From contig NZ_CP062253.1 in the NCBI RefSeq assembly GCF_014863585.1, positions 620,001 through 684,000 of the forward strand: 64,000 nt of DNA. The letters are read 5' to 3'. The DNA comes from Pseudomonas gozinkensis. Lineage in GTDB: Bacteria; Pseudomonadota; Gammaproteobacteria; Pseudomonadales; Pseudomonadaceae. Below, piece after piece: positions 7,815-16,740 of the stretch (positions are counted from its first letter, which is position 1; every line of letters begins with the position of its first letter). The notes under the pieces were generated by a model that was not told where the DNA came from, did not search any database, and saw only the letters and a list, made by a program, of their open reading frames with translations. The position numbers were made by a program, and so were the translations under genes.

Positions 7815-9452
7815 ATGGCTGATAAAACGCCCAAGGTCAAACCTGTTCCTGCCCCAAACAATTCACCCGATTTCAGCATCGATGTTGCACATCGGCCACC
7901 GCCCCCCACTTCTGCAGCGCCGCAGATATCCATGCCGAATCGACTGGAGCCGTCGCACACTTTCTCCCGGCCTGATTTGGACGCACTGACGCAGGAGAAC
8001 AATATAAGTGCGACCCCGATCTCTTTTGCGATCGATGAACTCGCGATAATTTTCACATCCCCCTCGCTGACAGACTATCGGATACCCACATCAACACATC
8101 TTGGCGACGCCGATGCGCAGGGTATCCGAAGGTACAAGGGGCGTCAGTTTGTAGAAGTCGCCGACAACCATTTCGTGCAAGTGGTTCTGGATGCCGAGAG
8201 TGGTCTGTTTCGTGTCACGCAATCCACAGAGCTCAACCCTTCCGGCCCGCTATTGAAGCGCAATGGCGAAGGCAGGTTCTGGCATGCGGTGGACAGCGGT
8301 GGAGGGCAAGCGTTACAGCAATTGATTCGCCCGCAGCCGTTGCCATCGCGCCAGGCTGTGAGCGAAATTCTGGAGCTTGTACCGCTTCGGGCTACTGTCG
8401 ACTCTGCCGACATGCAATACAGGCAGACAGGAAGGTTGCGAGGCGGGGCCGATAGTGATCCGGCACAGGCAAAGTCCATTGCAAAGCGCGTACGCGATCT
8501 TTATCCGCTGCTAACGGATGAGGAAGTGAAGATGTTTATCAACGAGCGTTTGAGGAGCGATCCATACGGATTGCTGAAACGGCTGGAAAAAGAGTTCCAA
8601 ACGTTACGTCAGGAGTTGAAAGTGTGGAGTGCAGAAATACCTCCACCGCCAGGGGCGGGCCTGGAGTGGACACCCCTGGCACTGGCCGAGCAACTGCAGT
8701 TGCGCCAGCATTTTAGCGAAAATCTGCAAGCCATCTGGCAGCAAAAGTCGATAACACCCTATGACTCCGGTGGTGAAAGTTTTTCTTCGTTCATCGACTT
8801 CAGCGGTGAACTGCCGAACATGACTGCCAGATTCGAGTATGTGACGGAGCTTGCGCTGGAGGCACGCAATCCGAATGTGAAACTGGGCAAGTTGCTCGAC
8901 AGTTTTCCCAACGTTCGCTACCTGATCCTTGAGAAGGTGCGGATGGAGGCATTCGCTCCGGGCATTTTTCAGATGCGCAACCTGCGGCATCTGGTCTTGA
9001 GGGATTGCTCACTTCGGCTGTCTGACAATGATGCGGATGGACTGGCGAGAATCGAAACGCTGACACTGTTGAGGCTTGATGAAAATCCGTTGGGTGTTGT
9101 TCCTCATCTGGGATTCATGCGCCAGTTGGAAGAGGTGTACTTGAGTGATACCGGCCTTGTTCGAGTTCCTTCCGGAGTGGAGCAACTGGAAAATCTCAAG
9201 CTGCTTGATTTGCACGATAACAATATTGTCGATATCAGAGAGGAGCTGTTTGAAATACCGGATACGCAGAATTTGTTTGTCAATTTGATCGGCAATCCGC
9301 TGGGGGAATCTGCAAGATTTCGTATCGACGAATATCTACAGGGCGCCAGTATGGATAGCAAGATTGATATAAGAACGCGAGAGCCTGTGTTTGATGATGT
9401 TTCAGATCTTTCCGACTCTTCTGATAGTGGAGTGGATTCTGAAAGCGATTGA
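7815..9452 (+). CDS. LRR protein, NEL-effector-like but lacking the ligase domain
   Basis: 545 residues with an AAGGA site nine bases before the ATG. In order: a Pro-rich, probably disordered N-terminus (1-80); a module at 81-160 (DYRI, ADAQG, KGRQFVEV, SGLFR, PSGPLL, FW) shared with the protein at 42495-45068; a helical part (210-330, RVRDLYPLLTDEEVKMF); a leucine-rich-repeat domain (about 333-510, e.g. LRLDENPLGVVPHLG and LKLLDLHDNNIVDI); and a Ser/Asp-rich acidic tail ending SDSGVDSESD. The helical region before the LRR and the NPLGESARFRIDEYL cap resemble Pseudomonas NEL-type E3 ubiquitin ligase effectors, but the protein stops where the NEL catalytic domain would begin. It could bind a host or bacterial protein through the LRR; the target is unknown. 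Confidence 0.78.
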   Translation: MADKTPKVKPVPAPNNSPDFSIDVAHRPPPPTSAAPQISMPNRLEPSHTFSRPDLDALTQENNISATPISFAIDELAIIFTSPSLTDYRIPTSTHLGDADAQGIRRYKGRQFVEVADNHFVQVVLDAESGLFRVTQSTELNPSGPLLKRNGEGRFWHAVDSGGGQALQQLIRPQPLPSRQAVSEILELVPLRATVDSADMQYRQTGRLRGGADSDPAQAKSIAKRVRDLYPLLTDEEVKMFINERLRSDPYGLLKRLEKEFQTLRQELKVWSAEIPPPPGAGLEWTPLALAEQLQLRQHFSENLQAIWQQKSITPYDSGGESFSSFIDFSGELPNMTARFEYVTELALEARNPNVKLGKLLDSFPNVRYLILEKVRMEAFAPGIFQMRNLRHLVLRDCSLRLSDNDADGLARIETLTLLRLDENPLGVVPHLGFMRQLEEVYLSDTGLVRVPSGVEQLENLKLLDLHDNNIVDIREELFEIPDTQNLFVNLIGNPLGESARFRIDEYLQGASMDSKIDIRTREPVFDDVSDLSDSSDSGVDSESD

Positions 9453-9513
9453 TGGCGGTTTTGGGCAAGCACGAGTGATGTGAGTTTTTGCCTGGCGGTA
9501 GTTTTTTGTTTTG

Positions 9514-9561
9514 GCCACCTGTTCCCTCGTTTTCTGGCGAGTGCGTGAAGGTGGCTTTTTT
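9514..9561 (+). terminator. Probable terminator after the LRR gene
   Basis: GCCACCT (9514-9520) pairs with AGGTGGC (9549-9555), with an inner CTCG/CGAG pairing, followed by TTTTTT. It lies 61 bases after the LRR stop, so the paralogue and RHS genes downstream probably have their own promoter. Confidence 0.7.
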
Positions 9562-9815
9562 GTGGGTGAATGAATGTAACTTGATTGATGATTTTGGTGT
9601 TGTCGGGGGGGAGTTGTTTTAGGAAATGCTGGCGTGCTTTGGCTGGTGTTTGTGAGTTTTCAGGTTTTCTTGATTTTCAGAGTTTCTGTTTTTTAATATC
9701 TACTCTCGTTTGATCACATTTTGATATGGGGCGCTTCTGTTTTTTTATCTCTCGGAAATGTACTAATTGGTCTGCGCAATAAAGCGCTTGTCCAGTTTTT
9801 TCGGAGAAAGTTAAT
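9562..9815 (+). other. AT-rich gene-free leader of paralogue B
   Basis: About 250 bases with many T runs and low GC compared with the rest of the window. I see no open frame worth calling. It probably holds the promoter of the 9816 gene, but I could not pick convincing -35/-10 boxes. A CGGAGAAAG ribosome site stands just before the ATG at 9816. Such AT-rich stretches in Pseudomonas are typical targets of MvaT/MvaU silencing; that is inference. Confidence 0.5.
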
Positions 9816-10754
9816 ATGTTTGAGAATGATCTGAATATTCAACGACTCGAGGTAAAGTTTGAGTCGTCCACTGAACGTCAAAAATTACTTTATGCCAACG
9901 GCCGCATGCAAGTACGGGTGCTGGTGCTGGTTTCGGGAGAAAACGCTCAAGCAGAGGAAGTGTCGCTCCACGGGCATCCCGCTCTGGAGACGCTGAAGTT
10001 GATCAGCTATAACACCTCTGCTCCGCTTGGCGGTGACTGGAGTGTCGACGCACAGGAAAACCGTTATGCCCACGACATGGCAGGAGGGACTGCTCGCGTT
10101 ATGCCGTTGGTACCTCTGGTGGGCAATCGAATTTCCGATTCATCGGAAAGTGTTCAGGTCTTCGAGTTTTGGGTGACCAGTCGGCGCCCGGGCTCGATCC
10201 AGGTTGCCGCTGAAATCATCCTGAATGGCAAAAAATACCGTAGCAATGGGCCCACCCATGAAAGCAGCATTACGCTGCAAGCGATTGCACCCAAGCTGTA
10301 CCCGATCGCAAATTTCATGCTGAACAGGACCAGAGTCCTGGATTCGCCCCGTCTCTTCGAAAAACTGGAGCAGTACAGCCTGGTCTTGTATGGCGAAGGA
10401 CGGCGGATCAACCTGCTTGATTGGAAAAGTCTGCAGGTTAACCATGATGCAGATTATGCAACCGAATTCTTCTCTTCGGGTGATGCCACAAAGATCTCGA
10501 GTGGGCTGAAAAGCTATGTCGGCTACATTGCTCCAATTTATGGTGCACAAGTGACGGCGCGAACCTCTCAAGGCTTTCGAACATTACCTCAGGATGTCGG
10601 AACAATATCGATACTCAGCCATTTGACAGCGGAACTTCCGAACAAACCTGAGCGCGCGGAACAGGTGGATTTGCAGGTTTTCGATGAGTTCGGTACAGAA
10701 CACAGAATTCGTATCAGTCCTGATGTTGCCAATCGATCTTATAAAATAATTTGA
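9816..10754 (+). CDS. Unrecognised protein, RHS-island paralogue B
   Basis: 312 residues, soluble, no signal peptide; family not recognised. It is a paralogue of the protein at 6598-7629 over its whole length. YANGRMQVRVLVLVSG (26-41) matches that of paralogue A, with 15 of 19 identical positions in the surrounding block. FWVTSRRPGSIQVAAEIILNG, ESSITLQAIAP, YSLVLYGEGRRINLLDW and FDEFGTEHRIRI also have counterparts. It ends 100 bases before the RHS start with no terminator between, so the two are probably co-transcribed. This makes it the likelier of the two paralogues to work directly with the RHS protein, for example as a binding or loading partner. That role is inference. Confidence 0.8.
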   Translation: MFENDLNIQRLEVKFESSTERQKLLYANGRMQVRVLVLVSGENAQAEEVSLHGHPALETLKLISYNTSAPLGGDWSVDAQENRYAHDMAGGTARVMPLVPLVGNRISDSSESVQVFEFWVTSRRPGSIQVAAEIILNGKKYRSNGPTHESSITLQAIAPKLYPIANFMLNRTRVLDSPRLFEKLEQYSLVLYGEGRRINLLDWKSLQVNHDADYATEFFSSGDATKISSGLKSYVGYIAPIYGAQVTARTSQGFRTLPQDVGTISILSHLTAELPNKPERAEQVDLQVFDEFGTEHRIRISPDVANRSYKII

Positions 10755-10854
10755 TGTGAGCTTTGAGGGTTCATGGCTTTTTTTTGCTCATTCGATCAAG
10801 TCAGCGGAGCTCTCGTTTTCATATTTTGTCTTGCAGGTTTCTGGATACTATTTC

Positions 10855-13800
10855 ATGAGTTATCAAGCCCCCGATTTCGTGAGCTCCAATGCATTCAATT
10901 TTAGTGATTTTGTTTCCGGAGGCGTTGATCCCCGAACAGGTGTATATACCTGTGCCTTGAAACTGGGCGCTGTCCGGTCCGCCGGTCTCAATGGGCCCTC
11001 ATTCAATCTTGCTCTGGGCTTCAACCCACTCAATACACGTAACGCCGGTTATGGTACGGGATGGTCGTTATCCATCAGTCGATATGACTTGCGCAGCAAA
11101 GTCATGACACTGGCCAGCGGTGAAACCTATAAAGCTTCTGAAACGAGCAATGCTTTGTTGTTCAGGGAAATGAAGCTGGAGAGTGCCAAAGTTCTGAAGG
11201 TCGGTACCGGGCATTACGAAGTCCGTTACAAGGATGGTCGGCGAGAAGAGCTAAAAGTCCACGGTGCCACCCATGTTGCCGTGCCCATGCGGATCATCGC
11301 GGCAAACGGGGCGAGCATCACCTTGAAGTACGCAACGTACAATGAGCAACCCATGCTTATTGAAGTCTCGGATGCAAAAACAACGCTGCTCAAAGTCAGC
11401 CGTACGGCTGGTAGGCTCACGATAGTTCAGAATCCGGGCACCCCGGCCAGTGCCGAGGTCTCGATGACGTTCAAGAACGATCGAGTCACGGCCATCGGTT
11501 TACCGGTCGGCAGGGGCTGGGATCTGCAGTACGAACTCATTGATGGCATCAGCTATCTGAGGCGAGTGGATTCGCCTCTTGGCGCGGTGGAAATCATGCG
11601 CTACAAGCAGGTCGGACATCTGCTCCCCACTCTTGAGGGCGCACAGAGTCTGCCGTATGTAATAGCCCACGACATTTTCGCCAGGCAGGGACAGCAGAAG
11701 GTCGTCAAGACTTACACGTATTCAGACCACAATTATTTGGGGCATGGCGTGCCATCGGATCCTGTTGATGCCGGTGACCCGCTCTACCGTGCACCCGGAA
11801 ACTATCAGTACAGCTCTACCGAGCGATTGATTGTGGGAGAGAAAACTCATACCCAGATCAAGCGTACCTACAACAAATTTCATCTGTTGGTTTCTGAAGT
11901 GACCACCTGCGGTGATTCGGTGGCTTCGGTTTCTACCGAGTACCACGGTGACGTCAATAAGCCATTTACCGAGCAACCGGCGCAATTCCAGATGCCGAAG
12001 GTTCAGACTCGCCGTTACGAGAACAGCGTCAGCAAGAATAAACGCATTGAAATCTCCACCACTGAGTTCGATTCCTCCGGCAACCTGGTGAAGCAGGTAC
12101 AAGCCAATGGCATCACCACGCAGTACGAATATTATCCGGACATCGATTCAGAGGACTGCCCGAAAGACCCTTTGGGCTTTATTCGCTTCTTGAAAACGAA
12201 AACCGTGGTGCCAGCGGCTGGCGGTGGTGCTTCCACCGTCACACGCTATCGCCATGCGCTTCACCCCGCCCTCGAAGGCGCAACGCTGGCCAGCGTTGTA
12301 CCCGTCCAGGAAAGTTTTTTCGAACGGGTCGAAGGTCGTGAGGTTTTGCGCTCAAAGGTTGACCTGACCTACCTGAATACGCCCGGAAACCCTGCCACGC
12401 ACGGCCTTTTGCAACAGCAAAGCGCCACCCGCAATGGCAAGGCGACACGCATCGAATACTCGTATGTGCTTGGCGCCGGCACGCGGGTGCTGAAGAAAAC
12501 CGTGCACGGTTTTGACGGTACGACCCGCTCGACCGAGCATACGCTCTCGACCTTGAGCGGACTGATAATCTCCGAACGCGATGCTGACGACGGTGTAATC
12601 GAATTCGAATACGACAAGCTTGGCCGCCGTCTGCGCAAGTCCCTCGCGCCCGGTACGGCGCATGCCTCCTCTACTCATTGGAGTTATGAGGCCGCCAAGG
12701 GGAACGAACCCGCGACGGTGATCACGTCAGATTCGTCAGGCGGCATGCAAAAAATGACTTACGACGCACTGGGGCGTATCACCGAGGTTCAGGAAAAGGA
12801 CTGTGACAATCCGGACTCGCAAGGCCGGTTTCCGATGCGCGCGATCTATACCGCCGTTCATGACAGCACGGGGCGGCCTTTTGAGGTCACTCACCGCGAC
12901 TGGTGGGAAGGGCTTGTACGTGAGGTCAAATCGGATTTTTTTTACGACGACTGGGGACAGGTCAAGGAGACCCGCCATGGCGACGGGCGAATCGAGCACA
13001 GCGAGTTCGATCCGATCAGTCGCCAGCAAAAGAGCTGGCGACAGGGCATGGGCAAAACCGTCACGGTCATCAACGCTTTCGGCAAACCTGACAGCGTCGA
13101 GATATTCGATCTGAAAGACCAGAGCCTGGGCAAGACCGTCAATGAATATGACGGGCTGGGCCGGGCACTCAGTCAGACCGATCCGGCAGGCAACAAAACC
13201 CGTTATGAATATGACGTGTTCGACCGTATGGTTCGCACTATTCTGCCGGACGGCCATGTCGTGGAGACTGCGTTTGCAGCTCACAGCACCGATGAACTGG
13301 CTGTGGAAATCAAAGTGGCCGGCCTGTCACTGGGGCAGCAGATGTTCGATGGTTTGAACCGTGTGATCGAAAGTTCAGTGGGGGGACGTAAATCGGTCAT
13401 CCGTTATGACGCGGGTCGCAGTCAACCCAAATCCCACACGAACCCCGCAGGTCAGGAGATCGAGTTCATCCATGCACCTGAACAGGGGGGGCAACTGACT
13501 GAGCGAAAAGCTGTGAAGGGCGACGGCGAAGGTCTGGTCACCCGCTTCACCTACGATGGCCTGAACGGGAAAACCAAAAGCTGCATCGAACAAGGTCGCG
13601 AGCGGCATTTCGAATATTTTCCTTCCGGGCGCCTGAAGTCGGAAACCACCCAATATGGCGAACACCGCAAGACCGTTTCCCATACCTATACTTTCACAGG
13701 CCTGCCCCTGACCTACGTGGATGTGCTGGGCACAAAGCATACGACCGAGTACGACACGTGGGGGCGCAGAACCTCGTTCAGGCAGGGTTCGGTGCAGGCC

Positions 13801-15567
13801 GGATTTTTCTATGACAAGCGCGGACTGCTGGAAAAAATCGAAACTCGCGATACCTCCTCCAAACGCCTGTTGACGACGCACCTGGTCTACGACGATATCG
13901 GGCGTGAAATTACCCGCAGTTACGAGGCCAATGGTTTACCCACCCAGACACTGACCTCCAGCTACACAGTGGCCGGCAAACTGGCGCAGAAAGTCTTGAG
14001 GCGTGGCAGTTTCGTGCTGCGCGACGAACGATTCACCTACGACGTGCGCGGGCGACTCAGTCAGTACGACTGCGACGGCAGCCAGCGGCCGAAGGATCCA
14101 TACGGCAAGGAGATCGTTCAGCAAAAATTCACCTTCGATGCGCTCGACAACATTCTCTCCCTGCAAACCATCTTCCCGCAGGGGATCAACGTAACAACTT
14201 TCAGTTTCAGCCCGATCGATCCGGCGCAGCTCGTCAGGGTTACTCATTCCCATGCCGACTATCCCGCGCCGGTCACGCTGGAATACGACGCCGACGGCCG
14301 GATGATCAAGGATGATCAGGCGCGCACCCTGGCGTATGACGCCTTCGGACGTCTGATTCAGGTGAGCAATGCGCGAGGCGAGGTGGTACGTGGTTACCAT
14401 TACGATGGCTTTGATCGGCTGGTCGAGCTTTCGCAGCCGCGAACGACAAATATGCAGCGCTACTATCAAAACGCCAATGTCAGCAGCGAAATCCGGGGCC
14501 AGGATTCACGCAGTGTCGTGCGCAACGACGGGTTGGTGTTGGGGCAGCAACAATCAGGAGCTGATGCGGGCAGCCGGATCTTCGGTACGGATCAACAGCA
14601 AAGTGTGTTGACTCAACTGCAAGGCGAGCAATGGGAGGACAGCGCCTACAGCCCCTACGGTTATCGTCCGGCCGAAGGCGGGCTGTTCAGCCTGGCGGGC
14701 TTCAACGGTGAGCAACTGGATGCGGTCACTGGTCTGTATCTGCTGGGCAATGGCTACCGAGCCTACAGCCCGACCCTGATGCGCTTCACCAGCCCCGACA
14801 GCATGAGCCCGTTCGGTGCGGGCGGCTTGAATACCTACGCCTACTGCCTGGGTGATCCGGTCAATCGCGTCGATCCTACGGGGCATGTTTCCTGGCAGTC
14901 GATTGCCGGGATTGCATTGGGGTTTATCGGGATTGTCGCCAGCATCGTTACTTTGGGGGCGGCCACACCGCTGGCGTTGTTTGCCATGGGGTTGGGCATT
15001 ACTTCGGGCGTGGCTGCCATCGGCAGTGAACTGGCCAATGAGCTGGTGCCCCATTCTGAAGCGGGATCAATACTTGGCTGGGTAAGTCTTGGGCTGGGGA
15101 TCGCGTCACTGGGCGCCGGACTGGCTGCCGGGGCAAAGGCAGCGATTAAGGCCGGAAGACAACTCGAGTCGGCATTCCGGCCGGGGCTTGCCGGCAAGGG
15201 CGCCAAAAAGGCAGCCAAGGCAATGGCAGCTCAGGACACGGCGCCACCTCCAGCCTGGACCTTGACCGAGGATTTCGCTGCGCACGATTACCTGCCCAAC
15301 GGCAAGCCGGGCAACGTTTCAAGGGGTAAATACCAGGAGTTCAAAACCGACATCGCGACGAACAATAAATCGCCAATCGACGCCGCGAGAAATTATCCCG
15401 GGAGCAAATACGACCCTTATCCGAACTATGCCAATGCCAGGCCCTATAAGGGCTACGAGCATGCTCACCTGCGTCTGACTCAGGAACATCGTGTGTTCTT
15501 CCTGACAAACAAGGACACCCGGCATGTCATCATCAAGCAGGTAGGGGCGCACGACCCTGCGTGGTAA
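10855..15567 (+). CDS. RHS-repeat protein with C-terminal toxin-like domain
   Basis: 1570 residues from the ATG at 10855; an in-frame GTG at 10756 would add a poorly conserved 33 residues. The N-terminus (SNAFNFSDFVSGGVDPRTG, then FNPLNTRNAGYGTGWSLSIS) is that of the common Pseudomonas RHS family. Many YD-type repeats follow (YDKLGRRL, YDALGRIT, YDAFGRLIQ), ending in the RHS core motif GLYLLGNGYRAYSP...NRVDPTG at about 1342. After it come a hydrophobic stretch (about 1345-1430) and a short variable domain (about 1455-1570) ending HRVFFLTNKDTRHVIIKQVGAHD. RHS proteins are cocoon-like shells that carry a C-terminal toxin. The last domain faintly resembles RelE/ParE folds, which is unproven. No PAAR, VgrG or immunity gene adjoins it; 27 bases on lies the convergent queG. 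Confidence 0.9.
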   Translation: MSYQAPDFVSSNAFNFSDFVSGGVDPRTGVYTCALKLGAVRSAGLNGPSFNLALGFNPLNTRNAGYGTGWSLSISRYDLRSKVMTLASGETYKASETSNALLFREMKLESAKVLKVGTGHYEVRYKDGRREELKVHGATHVAVPMRIIAANGASITLKYATYNEQPMLIEVSDAKTTLLKVSRTAGRLTIVQNPGTPASAEVSMTFKNDRVTAIGLPVGRGWDLQYELIDGISYLRRVDSPLGAVEIMRYKQVGHLLPTLEGAQSLPYVIAHDIFARQGQQKVVKTYTYSDHNYLGHGVPSDPVDAGDPLYRAPGNYQYSSTERLIVGEKTHTQIKRTYNKFHLLVSEVTTCGDSVASVSTEYHGDVNKPFTEQPAQFQMPKVQTRRYENSVSKNKRIEISTTEFDSSGNLVKQVQANGITTQYEYYPDIDSEDCPKDPLGFIRFLKTKTVVPAAGGGASTVTRYRHALHPALEGATLASVVPVQESFFERVEGREVLRSKVDLTYLNTPGNPATHGLLQQQSATRNGKATRIEYSYVLGAGTRVLKKTVHGFDGTTRSTEHTLSTLSGLIISERDADDGVIEFEYDKLGRRLRKSLAPGTAHASSTHWSYEAAKGNEPATVITSDSSGGMQKMTYDALGRITEVQEKDCDNPDSQGRFPMRAIYTAVHDSTGRPFEVTHRDWWEGLVREVKSDFFYDDWGQVKETRHGDGRIEHSEFDPISRQQKSWRQGMGKTVTVINAFGKPDSVEIFDLKDQSLGKTVNEYDGLGRALSQTDPAGNKTRYEYDVFDRMVRTILPDGHVVETAFAAHSTDELAVEIKVAGLSLGQQMFDGLNRVIESSVGGRKSVIRYDAGRSQPKSHTNPAGQEIEFIHAPEQGGQLTERKAVKGDGEGLVTRFTYDGLNGKTKSCIEQGRERHFEYFPSGRLKSETTQYGEHRKTVSHTYTFTGLPLTYVDVLGTKHTTEYDTWGRRTSFRQGSVQAGFFYDKRGLLEKIETRDTSSKRLLTTHLVYDDIGREITRSYEANGLPTQTLTSSYTVAGKLAQKVLRRGSFVLRDERFTYDVRGRLSQYDCDGSQRPKDPYGKEIVQQKFTFDALDNILSLQTIFPQGINVTTFSFSPIDPAQLVRVTHSHADYPAPVTLEYDADGRMIKDDQARTLAYDAFGRLIQVSNARGEVVRGYHYDGFDRLVELSQPRTTNMQRYYQNANVSSEIRGQDSRSVVRNDGLVLGQQQSGADAGSRIFGTDQQQSVLTQLQGEQWEDSAYSPYGYRPAEGGLFSLAGFNGEQLDAVTGLYLLGNGYRAYSPTLMRFTSPDSMSPFGAGGLNTYAYCLGDPVNRVDPTGHVSWQSIAGIALGFIGIVASIVTLGAATPLALFAMGLGITSGVAAIGSELANELVPHSEAGSILGWVSLGLGIASLGAGLAAGAKAAIKAGRQLESAFRPGLAGKGAKKAAKAMAAQDTAPPPAWTLTEDFAAHDYLPNGKPGNVSRGKYQEFKTDIATNNKSPIDAARNYPGSKYDPYPNYANARPYKGYEHAHLRLTQEHRVFFLTNKDTRHVIIKQVGAHDPAW

Positions 15568-15594
15568 CTGAAGCAATGAGGGAGCGTGAGGGGG

Positions 15595-16677
15595 TTACTC
15601 CGGGTTCTGTTGTCCCCGCTCTGAATGCCGGTTCAACGCCCACTCCACATGCTCCCTGACCAGCTCCGACGGATAATCCCGTCGTGCCTTCAACGCTTCC
15701 AGCACTGGAATCGTTGAAGGCGCATTCCCCAGCCCCACTGCCAGGTTGCGCAGCCAGCGCTCATAACCGGCTCGCCGCAACGGCGAGCCTTCGGTACTAC
15801 TTAAAAACGTGTCTTCATCCCACATAAACAGCTCGGCCAACTCGGCATTGTCCAGATTGTGCCGTGGCTTGAAGTCGCTTTCGCCGGACGGTCGGGCGAA
15901 GCGGTTCCACGGGCAGCAGATCTGGCAGTCGTCGCAACCGAACACTCGATTGCCGATCAGCGGTCGCAGGTCTTCGGGAATGGCGTTCTTCAGTTCGATG
16001 GTCAGGTAGGAAATGCAGCGCCGTGCATCCAGCACATACGGGCCGACGAAGGCGTTGGTCGGGCAGATGTCGAGGCACGCGGTGCATCGTCCGCAATGTT
16101 CGGTACTGTGCGGTTCATCCACTGGCAGCGGCAGGTCGACGAACAGTTCGCTGAGAAAGAAGTAACTGCCGGCCTTGCGGTTGAGCACCAGGGTGTTTTT
16201 GCCGATCCAGCCCAGGCCCGCCTGTTCGGCGATGGCCTTTTCCAGCACCGGCGCACTGTCGACGAAGGCGCGGAAACCGAACGGGCCGATTTCGGACTGA
16301 ATCCTGTCTGCCAGTTGTTGAACGCGTTTACGGATCAACTTGTGATAATCGCGGCCCAAGGCATAACGCGAGATGTAGGCTTTTTCCGGTTTGGCCAGCA
16401 ATTGCGCCATTTGCGTGTCGCCCGGCAGGTAGTCCATGCGCAGCGACACCACGCGCAAGGTGCCCGGCACCAGCTCTTCGGGGTGCGAACGTTTGCTGCC
16501 ATGGGCGCCCATGTAATCCATTTCGCCGTGGTAGCCAGCCTCGAGCCAGCGTTGCAGGTGCTGTTCATGCTCGGCCAGGTCCAGACCGCTGATGCCGACT
16601 TGCTGGAAGCCCAGCTCGCGGCCCCAGTCCTTGATGGATTGGGCGAGGGCAGGCAGATCTGTGGTGATGGCGGACAT
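15595..16677 (-). CDS. queG: Epoxyqueuosine reductase
   Basis: 360 residues from the ATG at 16677. QueG reduces epoxyqueuosine to queuosine at the wobble base of GUN-anticodon tRNAs, using cobalamin and two 4Fe-4S clusters. The ferredoxin-like cysteines are visible as CGRCTACLDICPTN and CDDCQICCPWN. The start is set at MSAITTDLPALAQSIKDWGRELGFQQVG, the usual N-terminus; a longer frame to 16761 would overlap nnr. It is divergent from nnr across 63 bases and convergent with the RHS gene. Confidence 0.95.
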   Translation of the reverse strand: MSAITTDLPALAQSIKDWGRELGFQQVGISGLDLAEHEQHLQRWLEAGYHGEMDYMGAHGSKRSHPEELVPGTLRVVSLRMDYLPGDTQMAQLLAKPEKAYISRYALGRDYHKLIRKRVQQLADRIQSEIGPFGFRAFVDSAPVLEKAIAEQAGLGWIGKNTLVLNRKAGSYFFLSELFVDLPLPVDEPHSTEHCGRCTACLDICPTNAFVGPYVLDARRCISYLTIELKNAIPEDLRPLIGNRVFGCDDCQICCPWNRFARPSGESDFKPRHNLDNAELAELFMWDEDTFLSSTEGSPLRRAGYERWLRNLAVGLGNAPSTIPVLEALKARRDYPSELVREHVEWALNRHSERGQQNPE

Positions 16678-16740
16678 GAGGCAAGAGAAACCGGAGCTGA
16701 GGTGCGTATAATTCTGCCAGACATCGGAGCCCGAAGACGC

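Noticed and set aside
10855..15567. RHS protein as a type VI secretion effector
   Set aside because: No PAAR, VgrG, Hcp or adaptor gene is in the island, so secretion route cannot be assigned.
6427..15594. Integrated phage or transposon as carrier of the RHS island
   Set aside because: No integrase, transposase, tRNA target or flanking direct repeat was seen at either edge.
15859..16740. Long N-terminal extension of the nnr frame
   Set aside because: It would be translated from DNA antisense to queG; the accepted nnr start at 16741 gives the normal family length.
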